Positions 44,814-53,466 of a stretch of DNA of 58,276 nucleotides are shown one piece after another. Position numbers and translations under genes: made by a program. Where the stretch lies: the NCBI GenBank assembly GCA_003211695.1, contig QCSA01000007.1, forward strand, positions 1-58,276, given 5' to 3'. The notes beneath the pieces are model-generated. The model did not search any database. It was not told the DNA's origin and was given only the letters and a program-made list of their open reading frames with translations. Source of the stretch: Pelagibacteraceae bacterium AG-464-P07. Its GTDB lineage: Bacteria; Pseudomonadota; Alphaproteobacteria; Pelagibacterales; Pelagibacteraceae. Each line of letters starts with the position of its first letter. Position 1 is the first letter of the stretch.

Positions 44814-44999
44814 ATGAAATTTAATGAAAAATTTACAATTTTTTTAGGGGTCGCGCTTGTTGCAATATTTCTCTTTGGTTTAGCTTGGAGTATAAGCACG
44901 GGTCTTGCTGGTTTTTGGAAAGGTCTTCCTTTTTGGGTAATAGTTATATTCTGCTTATCTCTTTTGATTTATGATTCTTTAAAATCAATTAAAAAATAA
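44814..44999 (+). CDS. small membrane protein with two hydrophobic segments
   Basis: 61 residues, hydrophobic at about 8-27 and 37-53, with a basic tail LKSIKK. ATG at 44814, 12 bases after the amidase stop, so probably the last gene of the transport block. I recognise no family. The location hints at a membrane accessory but nothing in the sequence proves it. Confidence 0.6.
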   Translation: MKFNEKFTIFLGVALVAIFLFGLAWSISTGLAGFWKGLPFWVIVIFCLSLLIYDSLKSIKK

Positions 45000-45035
45000 A
45001 AAAAATTTATTTTTTTTATAAATTTGAATAATAAA

Positions 45036-45836
45036 ATGTTTTTTACAAAATTTATTATTTTAATTATTTCGGTCTACCTTGTATTGTTAATTTTTTTATA
45101 CTTTTACCAGGGGAAATTGTTATATCATCCAAATGTAAATAGTTATACTGAAGTTAATAATTTAATTCCCAAAATAGAAAAAGTCACTATTACTACTTCA
45201 GATAATCATCATCTTTTAGGATGGTTTTACAAAAAGAATATTTCAAAAAAAACTATTTTATTTTTTCATGGTAATGCCGGTTCTTTAGAAAATCGAATAT
45301 ATAAACTAAATCATTTTGAAAATTTGGACCTAAACTTTTTAATAATAGCCTGGAGAGGATTTAGCGGGAATTCTGGTAAACCAAATGAAAAGGGACTTTA
45401 TGATGATGCTAAAAGCGCTGTAAATTGGCTTGAATCGAAAGGAGTTAAAGAAGAAAACATTATTTTATTTGGTGAATCATTAGGAACGGCTGTTGCCATA
45501 GAAATTGCCCAAAATAAAAATTTTGCAGGAATAGTATTGGAATCTCCATTTACATCGATGGTTGAAATGGGGAAAAAATATTATTCTTTTTTTCCTGTAA
45601 GTTTATTATTGAAAGATAAATATGAAAGCTTAAAAAAAATAAAAAATATCCATATTCCCGTTCTAGTTATGCATGGTAAGAAGGATAGTATAGTGCCTTT
45701 TGAGATGGGAGAAAAAATCTATAATTCTGCAAATTCACCTAAATTTTATTATTTTACAAAATATGACGATCATATGATGGATTATGATAAATTGCTCTTA
45801 GAAGAACTAAAATCGTTTGTAGAAAGCTTAAATTAA
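45036..45836 (+). CDS. alpha/beta-hydrolase, BEM46/ABHD13-like
   Basis: About 266 residues from the ATG at 45036 (a TTG at 45024 adds four). A membrane-anchor helix (FIILIISVYLVLLIFLYFYQ) precedes the hydrolase domain: LFFHGNAGSLENR (oxyanion), the nucleophile elbow FGESLGTAVAIEIA (Ser near 150), VMHGKKDSIVPFEMG (Asp) and the C-terminal YDDHMM (His). The intact Ser-Asp-His triad predicts an esterase or lipase attached to the periplasmic or cytoplasmic side of the membrane. The substrate is unknown. Confidence 0.86.
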   Translation: MFFTKFIILIISVYLVLLIFLYFYQGKLLYHPNVNSYTEVNNLIPKIEKVTITTSDNHHLLGWFYKKNISKKTILFFHGNAGSLENRIYKLNHFENLDLNFLIIAWRGFSGNSGKPNEKGLYDDAKSAVNWLESKGVKEENIILFGESLGTAVAIEIAQNKNFAGIVLESPFTSMVEMGKKYYSFFPVSLLLKDKYESLKKIKNIHIPVLVMHGKKDSIVPFEMGEKIYNSANSPKFYYFTKYDDHMMDYDKLLLEELKSFVESLN

Positions 45837-45885
45837 GTCACAATTTAAACAAATAAGCTTCACAAAAAGAGATTAGTTTTATTTT

Positions 45886-46461
45886 GTGAAAAAATTTTTA
45901 CTTTATACTCTTTTTTTTCTATTTTGTTTTAATATAGAAGCAAATTCAAATGAATCTAATCCTTACAAACATGATGTCAGAGAAGTATTTAATATTGGAA
46001 AAATGTTATCTCATGATAAAGAATTTACACTTTTTTTTAAAACTAGAAATAAAGCTGTTCTAGCAAAAGGTCAGGATTTTAATTATATTACTGACTATCC
46101 TCAAGACCTTTATCTATTTAATAATGAAACAGAAAAAACTAAACCATTAATCACCTATGATTGGTTTCCTAATAAGGCCAAATCTTTAATAAGCAATTAT
46201 GAATATCCAGTTTTTCCTGAAGATTATGTTTATTATTTATTAGGCGATAATCATACGATTATTATGATTAGTGCAGTTAAATCAATAAATAAAAACTTTA
46301 AATACAACATCAAAACTAACACCCTTGAGACGTTGGCAGAAAATAATCAATATAATTTTTTAATTTCCTCTATTCTTAAAGGTTGTGGATTTAAAAATAT
46401 GAACTCACTTTATGAATGTAAATATTACAAACCTTTAATTTCCATAAATTTAATTAATTAG
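45886..46461 (+). CDS. secreted protein of unknown function
   Basis: 191 residues from a GTG at 45886. Signal peptide KKFLLYTLFFLFCFNIEANS, then NPYKHDVREVFNIGKMLSHD and a mixed beta-rich remainder with two cysteines near the C-terminus (LKGCGFKNMNSLYECKYY) that may form a disulfide. I recognise no family. It ends inside the convergent ftsY gene (8-base overlap). Confidence 0.65.
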   Translation: MKKFLLYTLFFLFCFNIEANSNESNPYKHDVREVFNIGKMLSHDKEFTLFFKTRNKAVLAKGQDFNYITDYPQDLYLFNNETEKTKPLITYDWFPNKAKSLISNYEYPVFPEDYVYYLLGDNHTIIMISAVKSINKNFKYNIKTNTLETLAENNQYNFLISSILKGCGFKNMNSLYECKYYKPLISINLIN

Positions 46462-47371
46462 AAGACATCAGTGCCTTTGCATAATCTTCTGCTCTAAATA
46501 ATTCTAAATCATCTTCTTTTTCACCTAAACCTATTGCAATAATAGGTAAATTATATTTTCGAGCGATTGCTAATAAAATTCCTCCTTTTGCAGTACCATC
46601 AAGTTTTGTCATGATTAATCCAGATATAGGGGTAATTTTTTGAAATTCCTCAACTTGGTTTAAAGCACTTTGTCCAGTAGTTGCATCTAATATTAATATT
46701 GTTTCATGAGGAGAATTAGGATCAATTTTTTTTAACACTTTTGATATTTTTTTAAATTCATCCATTAAATTTTTCTTATTTTGAAGTCTGCCCGCTGTGT
46801 CAATTAAGAGACAATCAATATTGTTTTTTTTTGAAAATTCTATTGCTTTAAAAGCAACAGATGCAGGATCAGAACCAGTTTCTGATTTAATTATTTTGGC
46901 ACCAATTTTTTCTGACCAAATTTCCAGTTGTTCAATAGCAGCAGCTCTAAATGTATCAGCAGCAGCAAAAACAACTTGCTTATTATCTTTAGAAAATATT
47001 TTACCTAGCTTTCCTATCGTTGTAGTTTTTCCTACTCCATTAACACCCGCAATTAGTATAACTTTTGGTTTTATACCCTCTTCAATAACAATATTTTTTT
47101 CAAGTGGTTTCATTGATTTTTTAATATAATTTTCAACGATTAAATTAACTTGATTTAAACTATCCTTTTTGGGATCAATTTTAGTGTCAGTAAAAATTTG
47201 TTTTAATTCTTTTGCGGAAACTACTCCTACATCAGACTCAATTAAAAAATCTTCTAGATTATCAAGAGTTTTTGAATCAATTTTTTTATTTATAACTAAA
47301 TTTTTAAAACCTTCAGAGAGATTTTTAGAACTTTTATTTAAACCAATTTTAAATTTTTCAAAAATTCCCAT
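46454..47371 (-). CDS. ftsY: FtsY, signal recognition particle receptor
   Basis: SRP-GTPase that docks Ffh-ribosome complexes at SecYEG. 305 residues: the NG domain with GVNGVGKTTTIGKLGKIFS (about 114-132), AADTFRAAAIEQLEIW, LLIDTAGRLQNKKNLMDELKK-type motif and MTKLDGTAKGGILLAI, and final LGEKEDDLELFRAEDYAKAL. It lacks the long acidic A domain of E. coli, as alphaproteobacterial forms do. It lies seven bases after dapF, with ffh divergently just beyond, so both SRP GTPases are close. Confidence 0.95.
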   Translation of the reverse strand: MGIFEKFKIGLNKSSKNLSEGFKNLVINKKIDSKTLDNLEDFLIESDVGVVSAKELKQIFTDTKIDPKKDSLNQVNLIVENYIKKSMKPLEKNIVIEEGIKPKVILIAGVNGVGKTTTIGKLGKIFSKDNKQVVFAAADTFRAAAIEQLEIWSEKIGAKIIKSETGSDPASVAFKAIEFSKKNNIDCLLIDTAGRLQNKKNLMDEFKKISKVLKKIDPNSPHETILILDATTGQSALNQVEEFQKITPISGLIMTKLDGTAKGGILLAIARKYNLPIIAIGLGEKEDDLELFRAEDYAKALMSSN

Positions 47372-47377
47372 TTTTAA

Positions 47378-48202
47378 CTAAATTTTAATATCAATTTCTT
47401 TTATTTCAGAAACTTTACCTTTCATATTTATAGAATTATTTTTATCTATAGAAATTGTTATAACTCCTAGTTCAAATTGAATATCAATTATATTTTGTGT
47501 CAATTTTTTTTTATAAGCTGCAACTGCCGTTGCACAGGCAGATGTTCCGCAAGCTTTTGTTATTCCCACACCTCTTTCCCATACTTTTACTTTAATTAAT
47601 TTTTTACTTTTAATTTCTGCAAGAGTTACGTTGCATTTTTCTGGAAACATTGAGTGTTTTTCTAATTTTGGACCAATTTTAGATAGATCATAATTTTCAG
47701 TTTTATGTACAAAAAAAATTAAATGAGGATTTCCAACACTTAAGGCATATCCGCCAGTCAAACTAATTCCATCCTGATTGAATATAGTAATTCCAAGATT
47801 TGTGTTATCAATTTCTTTATTTAAAGGAATTTCTTTCCAACCAAATTTTGGAGTTCCAATATTTGTCTCGACTATATTGTTTCCTAAAATTTTTGATTTA
47901 AGCACTCCACTTTGAGTTTTAAATGAAATCTCTTCTTTATTTTTTTCTTTTGAAATGAAATAAGCGATACATCTAGTGCCATTACCACATGCTGACGAAT
48001 TTCCACCATCAGAATTATAAAAATCCAATTCTGCATCATAGTCATTACTTTTGTTAATAAAAATTAGTTGGTCACAACCTACAAAATTCCTATCTGCAAT
48101 TTTGACAATTTCATTTTTATTTAATCGAGTTATTTTTTTTCTATTGTCAAAAATAACAAAGTCATTTCCTAGTCCGTCCATTTTGTACGCTTTTAAATTC
48201 AT
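47378..48202 (-). CDS. dapF: DapF, diaminopimelate epimerase
   Basis: Converts LL- to meso-diaminopimelate for lysine and peptidoglycan. The two catalytic Cys motifs are SSACGNGTRCIAYF (about 70-83) and TKACGTSACATAV (about 216-228); GLGNDFVIFDN starts the protein. 274 residues, normal length. The gene is leftward and is separated from ffh by 166 bases that hold the ffh leader. Confidence 0.95.
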   Translation of the reverse strand: MNLKAYKMDGLGNDFVIFDNRKKITRLNKNEIVKIADRNFVGCDQLIFINKSNDYDAELDFYNSDGGNSSACGNGTRCIAYFISKEKNKEEISFKTQSGVLKSKILGNNIVETNIGTPKFGWKEIPLNKEIDNTNLGITIFNQDGISLTGGYALSVGNPHLIFFVHKTENYDLSKIGPKLEKHSMFPEKCNVTLAEIKSKKLIKVKVWERGVGITKACGTSACATAVAAYKKKLTQNIIDIQFELGVITISIDKNNSINMKGKVSEIKEIDIKI

Positions 48203-48227
48203 AATATTTAGACTTTTAACTTATTTA

Positions 48228-48255
48228 TTGACTTTTTGAAGGTCTAATGTAATTT
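48228..48255 (+). promoter_or_regulatory. candidate promoter for the ffh leader RNA
   Basis: TTGACT at 48228-48233, a 16-base spacer and TAATTT at 48250-48255. The predicted start, about 48260-48262, coincides with the first base of the structured RNA. Confidence 0.5.
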
Positions 48256-48257
48256 AC

Positions 48258-48349
48258 ACGAACTTCCGCAAAAAATAGGAGTTCTTTGCGGTGTCTTTGG
48301 AGACAAAGAGATCGACATTAGTCAGCGAGAGTTCGCCCACTAATGCGAT
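48258..48349 (+). ncRNA. structured leader RNA upstream of ffh
   Basis: Four helices can be drawn. A: GAACT(T)CC 48260-48267 with GGAGTTC 48278-48284. B: CCGCAAA 48266-48272 with TTTGCGG 48285-48291. A and B share bases 48266-48267 and are mutually exclusive in their full forms. C: TCTTTG with CAAAGA closing a GAGA loop (48294-48309). D: ATCG-A-CATTAGT 48311-48322 with ACTAATG-CGAT 48339-48349 (11 pairs, one bulge), enclosing GCGA/TCGC with a GAGT loop (48325-48336). It ends 20 bases before the ffh ATG and contains no long ORF. It does not contain the SRP RNA or tmRNA signatures. Confidence 0.6.
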
Positions 48350-48368
48350 TGTTATTGGATATTGTAAA

Positions 48369-49715
48369 ATGTTTGAAAATTTGACAAATAAATTTGAAGA
48401 AATTTTTTCTTCATTAAAAAAAGCTCCTTCACTTAATGAAAAACAAGTGGAGGAAGGATTAAGGAGTATCAGGCAAGCTTTGCTAGAAGCTGATGTAGCT
48501 CTGCCTGTAGCCAAAACATTAATTGAAAATATAAAACCTAAGGCTATCGGCCAAGAAATTATAAGATCCACTACGCCGGGTCAAATGATTGTAAAAATAG
48601 TTTATGATGAATTAGTTCAATTACTTGGGGATAAAAAATCAGAGATAAATTTAAACGCTGTTCCACCGGTTTCTATTATGCTTGTAGGACTTCAAGGTTC
48701 AGGTAAAACTACAACAGCTGCAAAATTAGCTCAATATCTTGAAAAGAATAACAAAAAAAAACCTTTACTGGTAAGCTTAGATGTTTATCGACCTGCAGCA
48801 CAAGAACAACTTAAAATATTAGGAGAACAAAATTCTATACAAACTTTACCAATAGTTAAGGAACAATTACCTAACGATATTGCAAGAAGGGCATTAGGCG
48901 CAGCTTCTTTATCAGGATCAGACATAATTATTTTTGATACAGCTGGAAGAACTCAAATTGATCTTTCAATGATGAGTGAAATTAAAGAATTAAAGTCAAC
49001 TCTTAAACCAGCCGAAATAATGCTAGTAGCAGATTCTTTAACAGGTCAAGTTGCTGTAAATATAGCAACAGAGTTCAAAAAAGCTGTTGACTTGACAGGA
49101 ATAATCTTAACTAGAGCTGATGGAGATGGAAGAGGTGGAGCAGCGGTTAGTATGAAATTTACCACTGGAGTACCTATAAAATTTTTAGGAGTAGGAGAAA
49201 AGATTGAAAATTTTGAAGTTTTTCATCCCGATAGAATAGCAAATAGAATTCTTGGAATGGGTGACATCGTCTCTCTTGTTGAAAAAGCCTCTCAAAATTT
49301 AGATCAAGAAAATATAAAAGTAACGGAAGAAAATTTAAAAAAAGGCCAATTTTCTATGCAGGATTATTTAAGTCAGTTAAGACAAATGAAAAAAATGGGT
49401 GGTATGGAAGGAGTATTATCAATGTTACCCGGAGTATCTAAAATAAAAAAGCAGATGGATAATGCAAATATTGATGAAAATATAATTAAAATTAATGAAG
49501 CAGTTATCTTATCAATGACAAAAGAAGAAAGATTAAATCCAAAAATAATTAATGCTTCAAGAAAAAAAAGAATTTCTAGTGGTTCAGGAACAGATTCGGC
49601 CACTGTAAATAAATTGCTAAAGCAATTTAAAATGATGACTAACATGATGAAAAAAATGTCTAAGGGTGATCCAAAGGATGGTATACCCCCAGAAATTTTT
49701 AACCAACTAAAATAA
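48369..49715 (+). CDS. ffh: Ffh, signal recognition particle protein
   Basis: SRP54 homologue that binds 4.5S RNA and signal sequences. 448 residues from the ATG at 48369, which gives the normal MFENLTNKFEEIFSSLKK start; the frame is open to 48291 through the leader RNA. GLQGSGKTTTAAKLAQYLEK (about 107-126), IIFDTAGRTQID and LTRADGDGRGGAAVSM are the GTPase motifs; the Met-rich M domain ends MMTNMMKKMSKGDPKDGIPP. Followed 18 bases later by rpsP. Confidence 0.96.
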   Translation: MFENLTNKFEEIFSSLKKAPSLNEKQVEEGLRSIRQALLEADVALPVAKTLIENIKPKAIGQEIIRSTTPGQMIVKIVYDELVQLLGDKKSEINLNAVPPVSIMLVGLQGSGKTTTAAKLAQYLEKNNKKKPLLVSLDVYRPAAQEQLKILGEQNSIQTLPIVKEQLPNDIARRALGAASLSGSDIIIFDTAGRTQIDLSMMSEIKELKSTLKPAEIMLVADSLTGQVAVNIATEFKKAVDLTGIILTRADGDGRGGAAVSMKFTTGVPIKFLGVGEKIENFEVFHPDRIANRILGMGDIVSLVEKASQNLDQENIKVTEENLKKGQFSMQDYLSQLRQMKKMGGMEGVLSMLPGVSKIKKQMDNANIDENIIKINEAVILSMTKEERLNPKIINASRKKRISSGSGTDSATVNKLLKQFKMMTNMMKKMSKGDPKDGIPPEIFNQLK

Positions 49716-49733
49716 AAGAAAGGAAAAAATAAT

Positions 49734-50168
49734 ATGCTTAAAATTAGATTATCGATGGGTGGAGCAAAAAAAAGACCAGTATATAAAATAGTTGTTGCAG
49801 ATAGTAGATTTCCTAGAGATGGAAGATTTATAGAAAAATTAGGTTTTTTCAACCCTCTAGTTCCAAAAAATAAAAAAGACAGAATGAATCTTGAAATTGA
49901 AAGAATCAAACATTGGATGAGTCAGGGTGCCAAACCTACGACTAGAGTTGCAAGAATTCTTGGAGAGGCAGAGGTAATTCCTATGCCAAGACCGGGTAAT
50001 AATCCTTCAAAAGCTATTCCAAAAAAAGATAGAAAGAAAACTGAGAAAGATAATAAACAGGATACAAAAACGGAAACTGCTCCCAAAGCAGAAGAAAAAA
50101 AGGATCAAAAGCCTGCTGATAAAAAAGAAACTGCTCCAAAAGCAGAAAAAAAAAAGGATCAAAAATAA
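49734..50168 (+). CDS. rpsP: ribosomal protein S16 with long Lys/Glu/Ala-rich tail
   Basis: 30S subunit assembly protein. Core: MLKIRLSMGGAKKRPVYKIV, PRDGRFIEKLGFFNPL (about 28-43), RIKHWMSQGAKPTTRVARIL. The core ends near residue 90; the remaining 55 residues are low complexity with an 18-codon tandem repeat (50073-50111 and 50127-50165) of ETAPKAEEKKDQK. Family members are usually 80-90 residues with shorter tails. Next genes are trmD and rplS, as usual, but without rimM between. Confidence 0.94.
   Translation: MLKIRLSMGGAKKRPVYKIVVADSRFPRDGRFIEKLGFFNPLVPKNKKDRMNLEIERIKHWMSQGAKPTTRVARILGEAEVIPMPRPGNNPSKAIPKKDRKKTEKDNKQDTKTETAPKAEEKKDQKPADKKETAPKAEKKKDQK
50073..50165 (+). repeat. 54-base period repeat in the S16 tail
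   Basis: Two near-identical 39-base units (50073-50111, 50127-50165), 54 bases apart, each coding ETAPKAE(E/K)KKDQK. A simple expansion within a lysine-rich tail. Confidence 0.8.
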
Positions 50169-50174
50169 TTAACA

Positions 50175-50870
50175 ATGTGGAATGCAAGAATATTTACATT
50201 ATATCCAGAGTTATTTCCTGGACCTTTTAATTATGGCTTATACAAAAAAGCCCTAGAAAAAAATATCTGGTCGCTTGAAATATGTAACATCAGAGATGGG
50301 GCAACAGATAAAAATAAAACCGTAGACGACACTCCTTTTGGTGGAGGTAGTGGAATGATAATAAAGCCAGAAGTGTTAGCAAATTCACTTAATAAATATG
50401 CAAAACAAGATGAAAAAATTATTTATCTTTCCCCTAAAGGAACAAAGTTTACCCAAGAGATGGCAAAAAGTTTTTTAAAAGAAAAAACAACAAATATTAT
50501 TTGTGGTCATTTTGAGGGAGTTGACCAAAGAGTTATTGAAACACGAAATATTGGAGAAGTTAGTATTGGAGATTTTATTTTATCTGGAGGAGAAACCGCA
50601 GCATATGTTTTCATCGATGCGATTGTTAGATTACTTCCAGGAGTTTTAGGAAATGTTAAATCTACTTTAGAGGAAAGTTTTGAAAATAATTTACTGGAAT
50701 ATCCTCAATATACAAAACCTCAAAAATGGGAATCAAAATGTGTTCCTGAAGTATTATTATCAGGGGATCATGCGAAAATTAAGGACTGGCGTTTATCGCA
50801 ATCAGAAGCTATAACACGTCGCCGAAGACCAGATTTGTGGGAAAAATATAAATACACAAACAAGAAATAA
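50175..50870 (+). CDS. trmD: TrmD, tRNA (guanine-N1-37) methyltransferase
   Basis: SPOUT enzyme that methylates G37 next to the anticodon, preventing frameshifts. [20 protein letters not shown] at the start, [15 protein letters not shown], the knot [13 protein letters not shown] (about 112-124), [20 protein letters not shown] and [13 protein letters not shown] are intact. 231 residues. It starts six bases after rpsP with no rimM between. Confidence 0.96.
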   Translation: MWNARIFTLYPELFPGPFNYGLYKKALEKNIWSLEICNIRDGATDKNKTVDDTPFGGGSGMIIKPEVLANSLNKYAKQDEKIIYLSPKGTKFTQEMAKSFLKEKTTNIICGHFEGVDQRVIETRNIGEVSIGDFILSGGETAAYVFIDAIVRLLPGVLGNVKSTLEESFENNLLEYPQYTKPQKWESKCVPEVLLSGDHAKIKDWRLSQSEAITRRRRPDLWEKYKYTNKK

Positions 50871-50886
50871 ACTTTTGACTAATATT

Positions 50887-51450
50887 ATGAAAAATATTGA
50901 AGATATTAATAAAGAAAGCGTTAAAAAAATTTTGGCATCCAAAAAATATCCTGAATTTTTTCCTGGTGATATTATTAAAGTTGGAGTCCGGATTACCGAA
51001 GGCAAAAGAGAGAGAGTCCAATATTTTGAAGGAGTATGTATTGCAAAAAGAAATAGAGATATAAATTCTTCATTTACAGTCAGAAAAATTTCATTCGGGG
51101 AAGGTGTTGAAAGAACTTTTGCACTATTTAGTCCGATAATTAATTCAATAAAAGTAATTAGGATGGGCCAGGTTAGAAGAGCTAAGTTATATTATTTAAG
51201 AGACAGAACGGGTAAATCAGCCCGAATTGCTGAAAAAATTAAGAAAAAAATTGGAATTGATGTAGAAGTTAAATCTGAAAAAATACAAGAAGAAAAGAAA
51301 ATTGAAAGTTTTCTAGGGTTTTCTGAGAAAAAAGTTGAAGAAATAAAAAAAGTAACAGCTCCAAAAAAAGAAGAAAAAAAAGATAAAAAACTTACCGAAA
51401 AAAAAGAAAATATAAAAAAAAAAGGAACATCTAATAAAGAAAAAAAATAG
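50887..51450 (+). CDS. rplS: ribosomal protein L19 with lysine-rich tail
   Basis: Large-subunit protein at the subunit interface. Core: [20 protein letters not shown] (about 25-44), [20 protein letters not shown] and [19 protein letters not shown] take the ATG at 50887; a TTG at 50875 adds four residues. The protein is 187 residues, much longer than a standard 115-130-residue L19; the extra 65 residues are Lys/Glu-rich with [19 protein letters not shown]. Last of rpsP-trmD-rplS. Confidence 0.94.
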   Translation: MKNIEDINKESVKKILASKKYPEFFPGDIIKVGVRITEGKRERVQYFEGVCIAKRNRDINSSFTVRKISFGEGVERTFALFSPIINSIKVIRMGQVRRAKLYYLRDRTGKSARIAEKIKKKIGIDVEVKSEKIQEEKKIESFLGFSEKKVEEIKKVTAPKKEEKKDKKLTEKKENIKKKGTSNKEKK

Positions 51451-51460
51451 TATTTTTTTA

Positions 51461-52864
51461 ATGTCACTAACATTGTACGACAAAATTTGGAATGAACATT
51501 TAGTTCATCAACAGGATGATGGAACAGCCTTACTGTATGTGGACAGACACTTGATTCATGAAGTAACAAGTCCCCAAGCTTTTGAGGGATTAAGAGCAGC
51601 TAACAGAAAAGTAAGGCAACCAAATTTAACGCTTGCAGTTGCAGATCACAATGTACCAACTACTGATAGATCAAAAGGCATTGATGATGAAGAATCAAAG
51701 ATTCAAGTAGAAGCGTTAGAGAAAAACTGTAAAGAGTTTGGAATTGAAGTTTTTGATATGAAGGATAGAAGACAAGGTATTGTTCATATTATTGGTCCAG
51801 AACAAGGTTTTACTCAACCTGGTACAATTATAGTTTGTGGGGACAGTCATACTGCTACACACGGAGCTTTTGGAGCATTAGCTTTTGGTATTGGCACATC
51901 GGAAGTTGAACATGTATTGGCAACTCAAACCTTAATTCAAAAAAAATCAAAAAATCTTTGTGTAAGGATAACGGGTAAATTACATACAGGAGTTACATCT
52001 AAAGATGTTATTTTACAGACTATAGGCAAAATAGGTACAGCAGGCGGAACCGGAATGGTTATCGAGTATGCTGGACCTGTTATAGAAAATTTGAACATCG
52101 AGCAGCGAATGACGATTTGCAACATGTCAATAGAAGCAGGTGCACGTGCAGGACTAATTGCACCTGATGAAAAAACTTTTAATTATCTTAAAGACAAACC
52201 TAAATCTCCAAAGGGAGCAAACTGGGATAAAGCTATTGCATATTGGTCTAAACTTAATTCAGATTCTGGAGCAAAATTTGATAAGGAAGTAGAAATTAGA
52301 GGTGATGATATTAGTCCAATGGTAACTTGGGGGACATCTCCCCAAGATGTTATTCCAGTTACTGGTATTGTCCCTGATCCTGCAGATGAAAAGGATGAAG
52401 ACAGAAAAGCAGCAATGAATCGATCTTTAAATTATATGGGACTTAAACCAAATACTAAAATAATTGATATTAAGATTGATAGAATTTTTATTGGTAGCTG
52501 TACTAATGGAAGAATTGGTGATCTTAGAGATGCAGCCAAAATAGTAAAAGAAAGAAAAATTGCCCAGCATGTAAATGCTATGGTTGTTCCTGGATCTGGT
52601 CTTGTAAAACAGCAGGCAGAAGAAGAAGGAATAGACAAAATTTTTAAAGAAGCTGGATTTGAATGGAGGGAACCAGGTTGTTCTATGTGTTTGGCCATGA
52701 ACGCAGACAAGCTTAATCCTAAAGAAAGATGTGCATCTACTTCAAATAGAAATTTTGAAGGACGACAAGGTCGTGGAGGCAGGACTCATTTATTAAGTCC
52801 AGCCATGGCTGCAGCTGCAGCAATAGACGGACATTTAACAGACGTAAGAAAGTTTCAAAATTAA
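51461..52864 (+). CDS. leuC: LeuC, isopropylmalate isomerase large subunit
   Basis: With LeuD, isomerises 2- to 3-isopropylmalate in leucine synthesis. The 4Fe-4S cluster ligands are in [12 protein letters not shown] (about 345-356) and [14 protein letters not shown] (about 405-418). [20 protein letters not shown] opens the protein, and [15 protein letters not shown] is present. 467 residues, full length. Begins 10 bases after rplS and is followed by leuD and leuB. Confidence 0.96.
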   Translation: MSLTLYDKIWNEHLVHQQDDGTALLYVDRHLIHEVTSPQAFEGLRAANRKVRQPNLTLAVADHNVPTTDRSKGIDDEESKIQVEALEKNCKEFGIEVFDMKDRRQGIVHIIGPEQGFTQPGTIIVCGDSHTATHGAFGALAFGIGTSEVEHVLATQTLIQKKSKNLCVRITGKLHTGVTSKDVILQTIGKIGTAGGTGMVIEYAGPVIENLNIEQRMTICNMSIEAGARAGLIAPDEKTFNYLKDKPKSPKGANWDKAIAYWSKLNSDSGAKFDKEVEIRGDDISPMVTWGTSPQDVIPVTGIVPDPADEKDEDRKAAMNRSLNYMGLKPNTKIIDIKIDRIFIGSCTNGRIGDLRDAAKIVKERKIAQHVNAMVVPGSGLVKQQAEEEGIDKIFKEAGFEWREPGCSMCLAMNADKLNPKERCASTSNRNFEGRQGRGGRTHLLSPAMAAAAAIDGHLTDVRKFQN

Positions 52865-52865
52865 A

Positions 52866-53465
52866 ATGGAAAAATTTAATATTTTAAAAGGCATAGCAGC
52901 AAATCTTCCGATGATGAACGTTGATACAGATATGATTATCCCTAAACAATTTTTAAAAACAATAAAAAGAAGTGGACTTGGAAAAAGTTTATTTTTTGAA
53001 ATGCGATACGATGAACAAGGAAAAAAAGTAGACAACTTTGTTTTAAACAAAGAACCTTACAACAAGTCATCTATTTTATTAGCTGGAAAAAATTTTGGAT
53101 GTGGTTCTTCAAGAGAACATGCTCCTTGGGCTCTATTCGATTTTGGAATTAAATGTGTAATAAGTTTAAGTTTTGCAGATATTTTTTATAACAATTGTTT
53201 TAAGAATGGTATGTTACCTATAGTTTTAGATCAAAAACAACTAGAAGAACTAGTAGAATATTCAAAAAAAAAAGAAGCAATAGAAATAAACCTTTCTGAA
53301 CAGAAAATTAAATTAGGAAATAAAATAATTAGTTTTAAAATTGAAGCTTTCAAAAAAAAGTGTTTATTAGAAGGTTTAGATGATATTGAACTTTCTTTAA
53401 AAAAATCTGCAAAAATATCTTCTTATGAAAAAAGTATCCAAAAAACAAAACCTTGGATGAATTAA
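52866..53465 (+). CDS. leuD: LeuD, isopropylmalate isomerase small subunit
   Basis: 199 residues. [37 protein letters not shown] (about 22-38) and the swivelling-domain loop [20 protein letters not shown] (about 77-96) are standard for LeuD. One base separates it from leuC and one base from leuB, so stoichiometric expression is expected. Confidence 0.95.
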   Translation: MEKFNILKGIAANLPMMNVDTDMIIPKQFLKTIKRSGLGKSLFFEMRYDEQGKKVDNFVLNKEPYNKSSILLAGKNFGCGSSREHAPWALFDFGIKCVISLSFADIFYNNCFKNGMLPIVLDQKQLEELVEYSKKKEAIEINLSEQKIKLGNKIISFKIEAFKKKCLLEGLDDIELSLKKSAKISSYEKSIQKTKPWMN

Positions 53466-53466
53466 A

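Noticed and set aside
48260-48291. H-type pseudoknot made of helices A and B
   Set aside because: The 3' strands of A and B touch directly (48284/48285), leaving no loop to span helix A, so both cannot form fully together; alternative helices are the better reading.
48258-48349. SRP (4.5S) RNA or two-piece tmRNA
   Set aside because: The conserved SRP GGAAG-type apical region and the tmRNA T-arm (GGTTCGA) and tag ORF are absent, despite the tempting position next to ffh and ftsY.
50073-50165. Mobile or regulatory repeat
   Set aside because: The repeat is in frame within a low-complexity protein tail and is explained by slippage.
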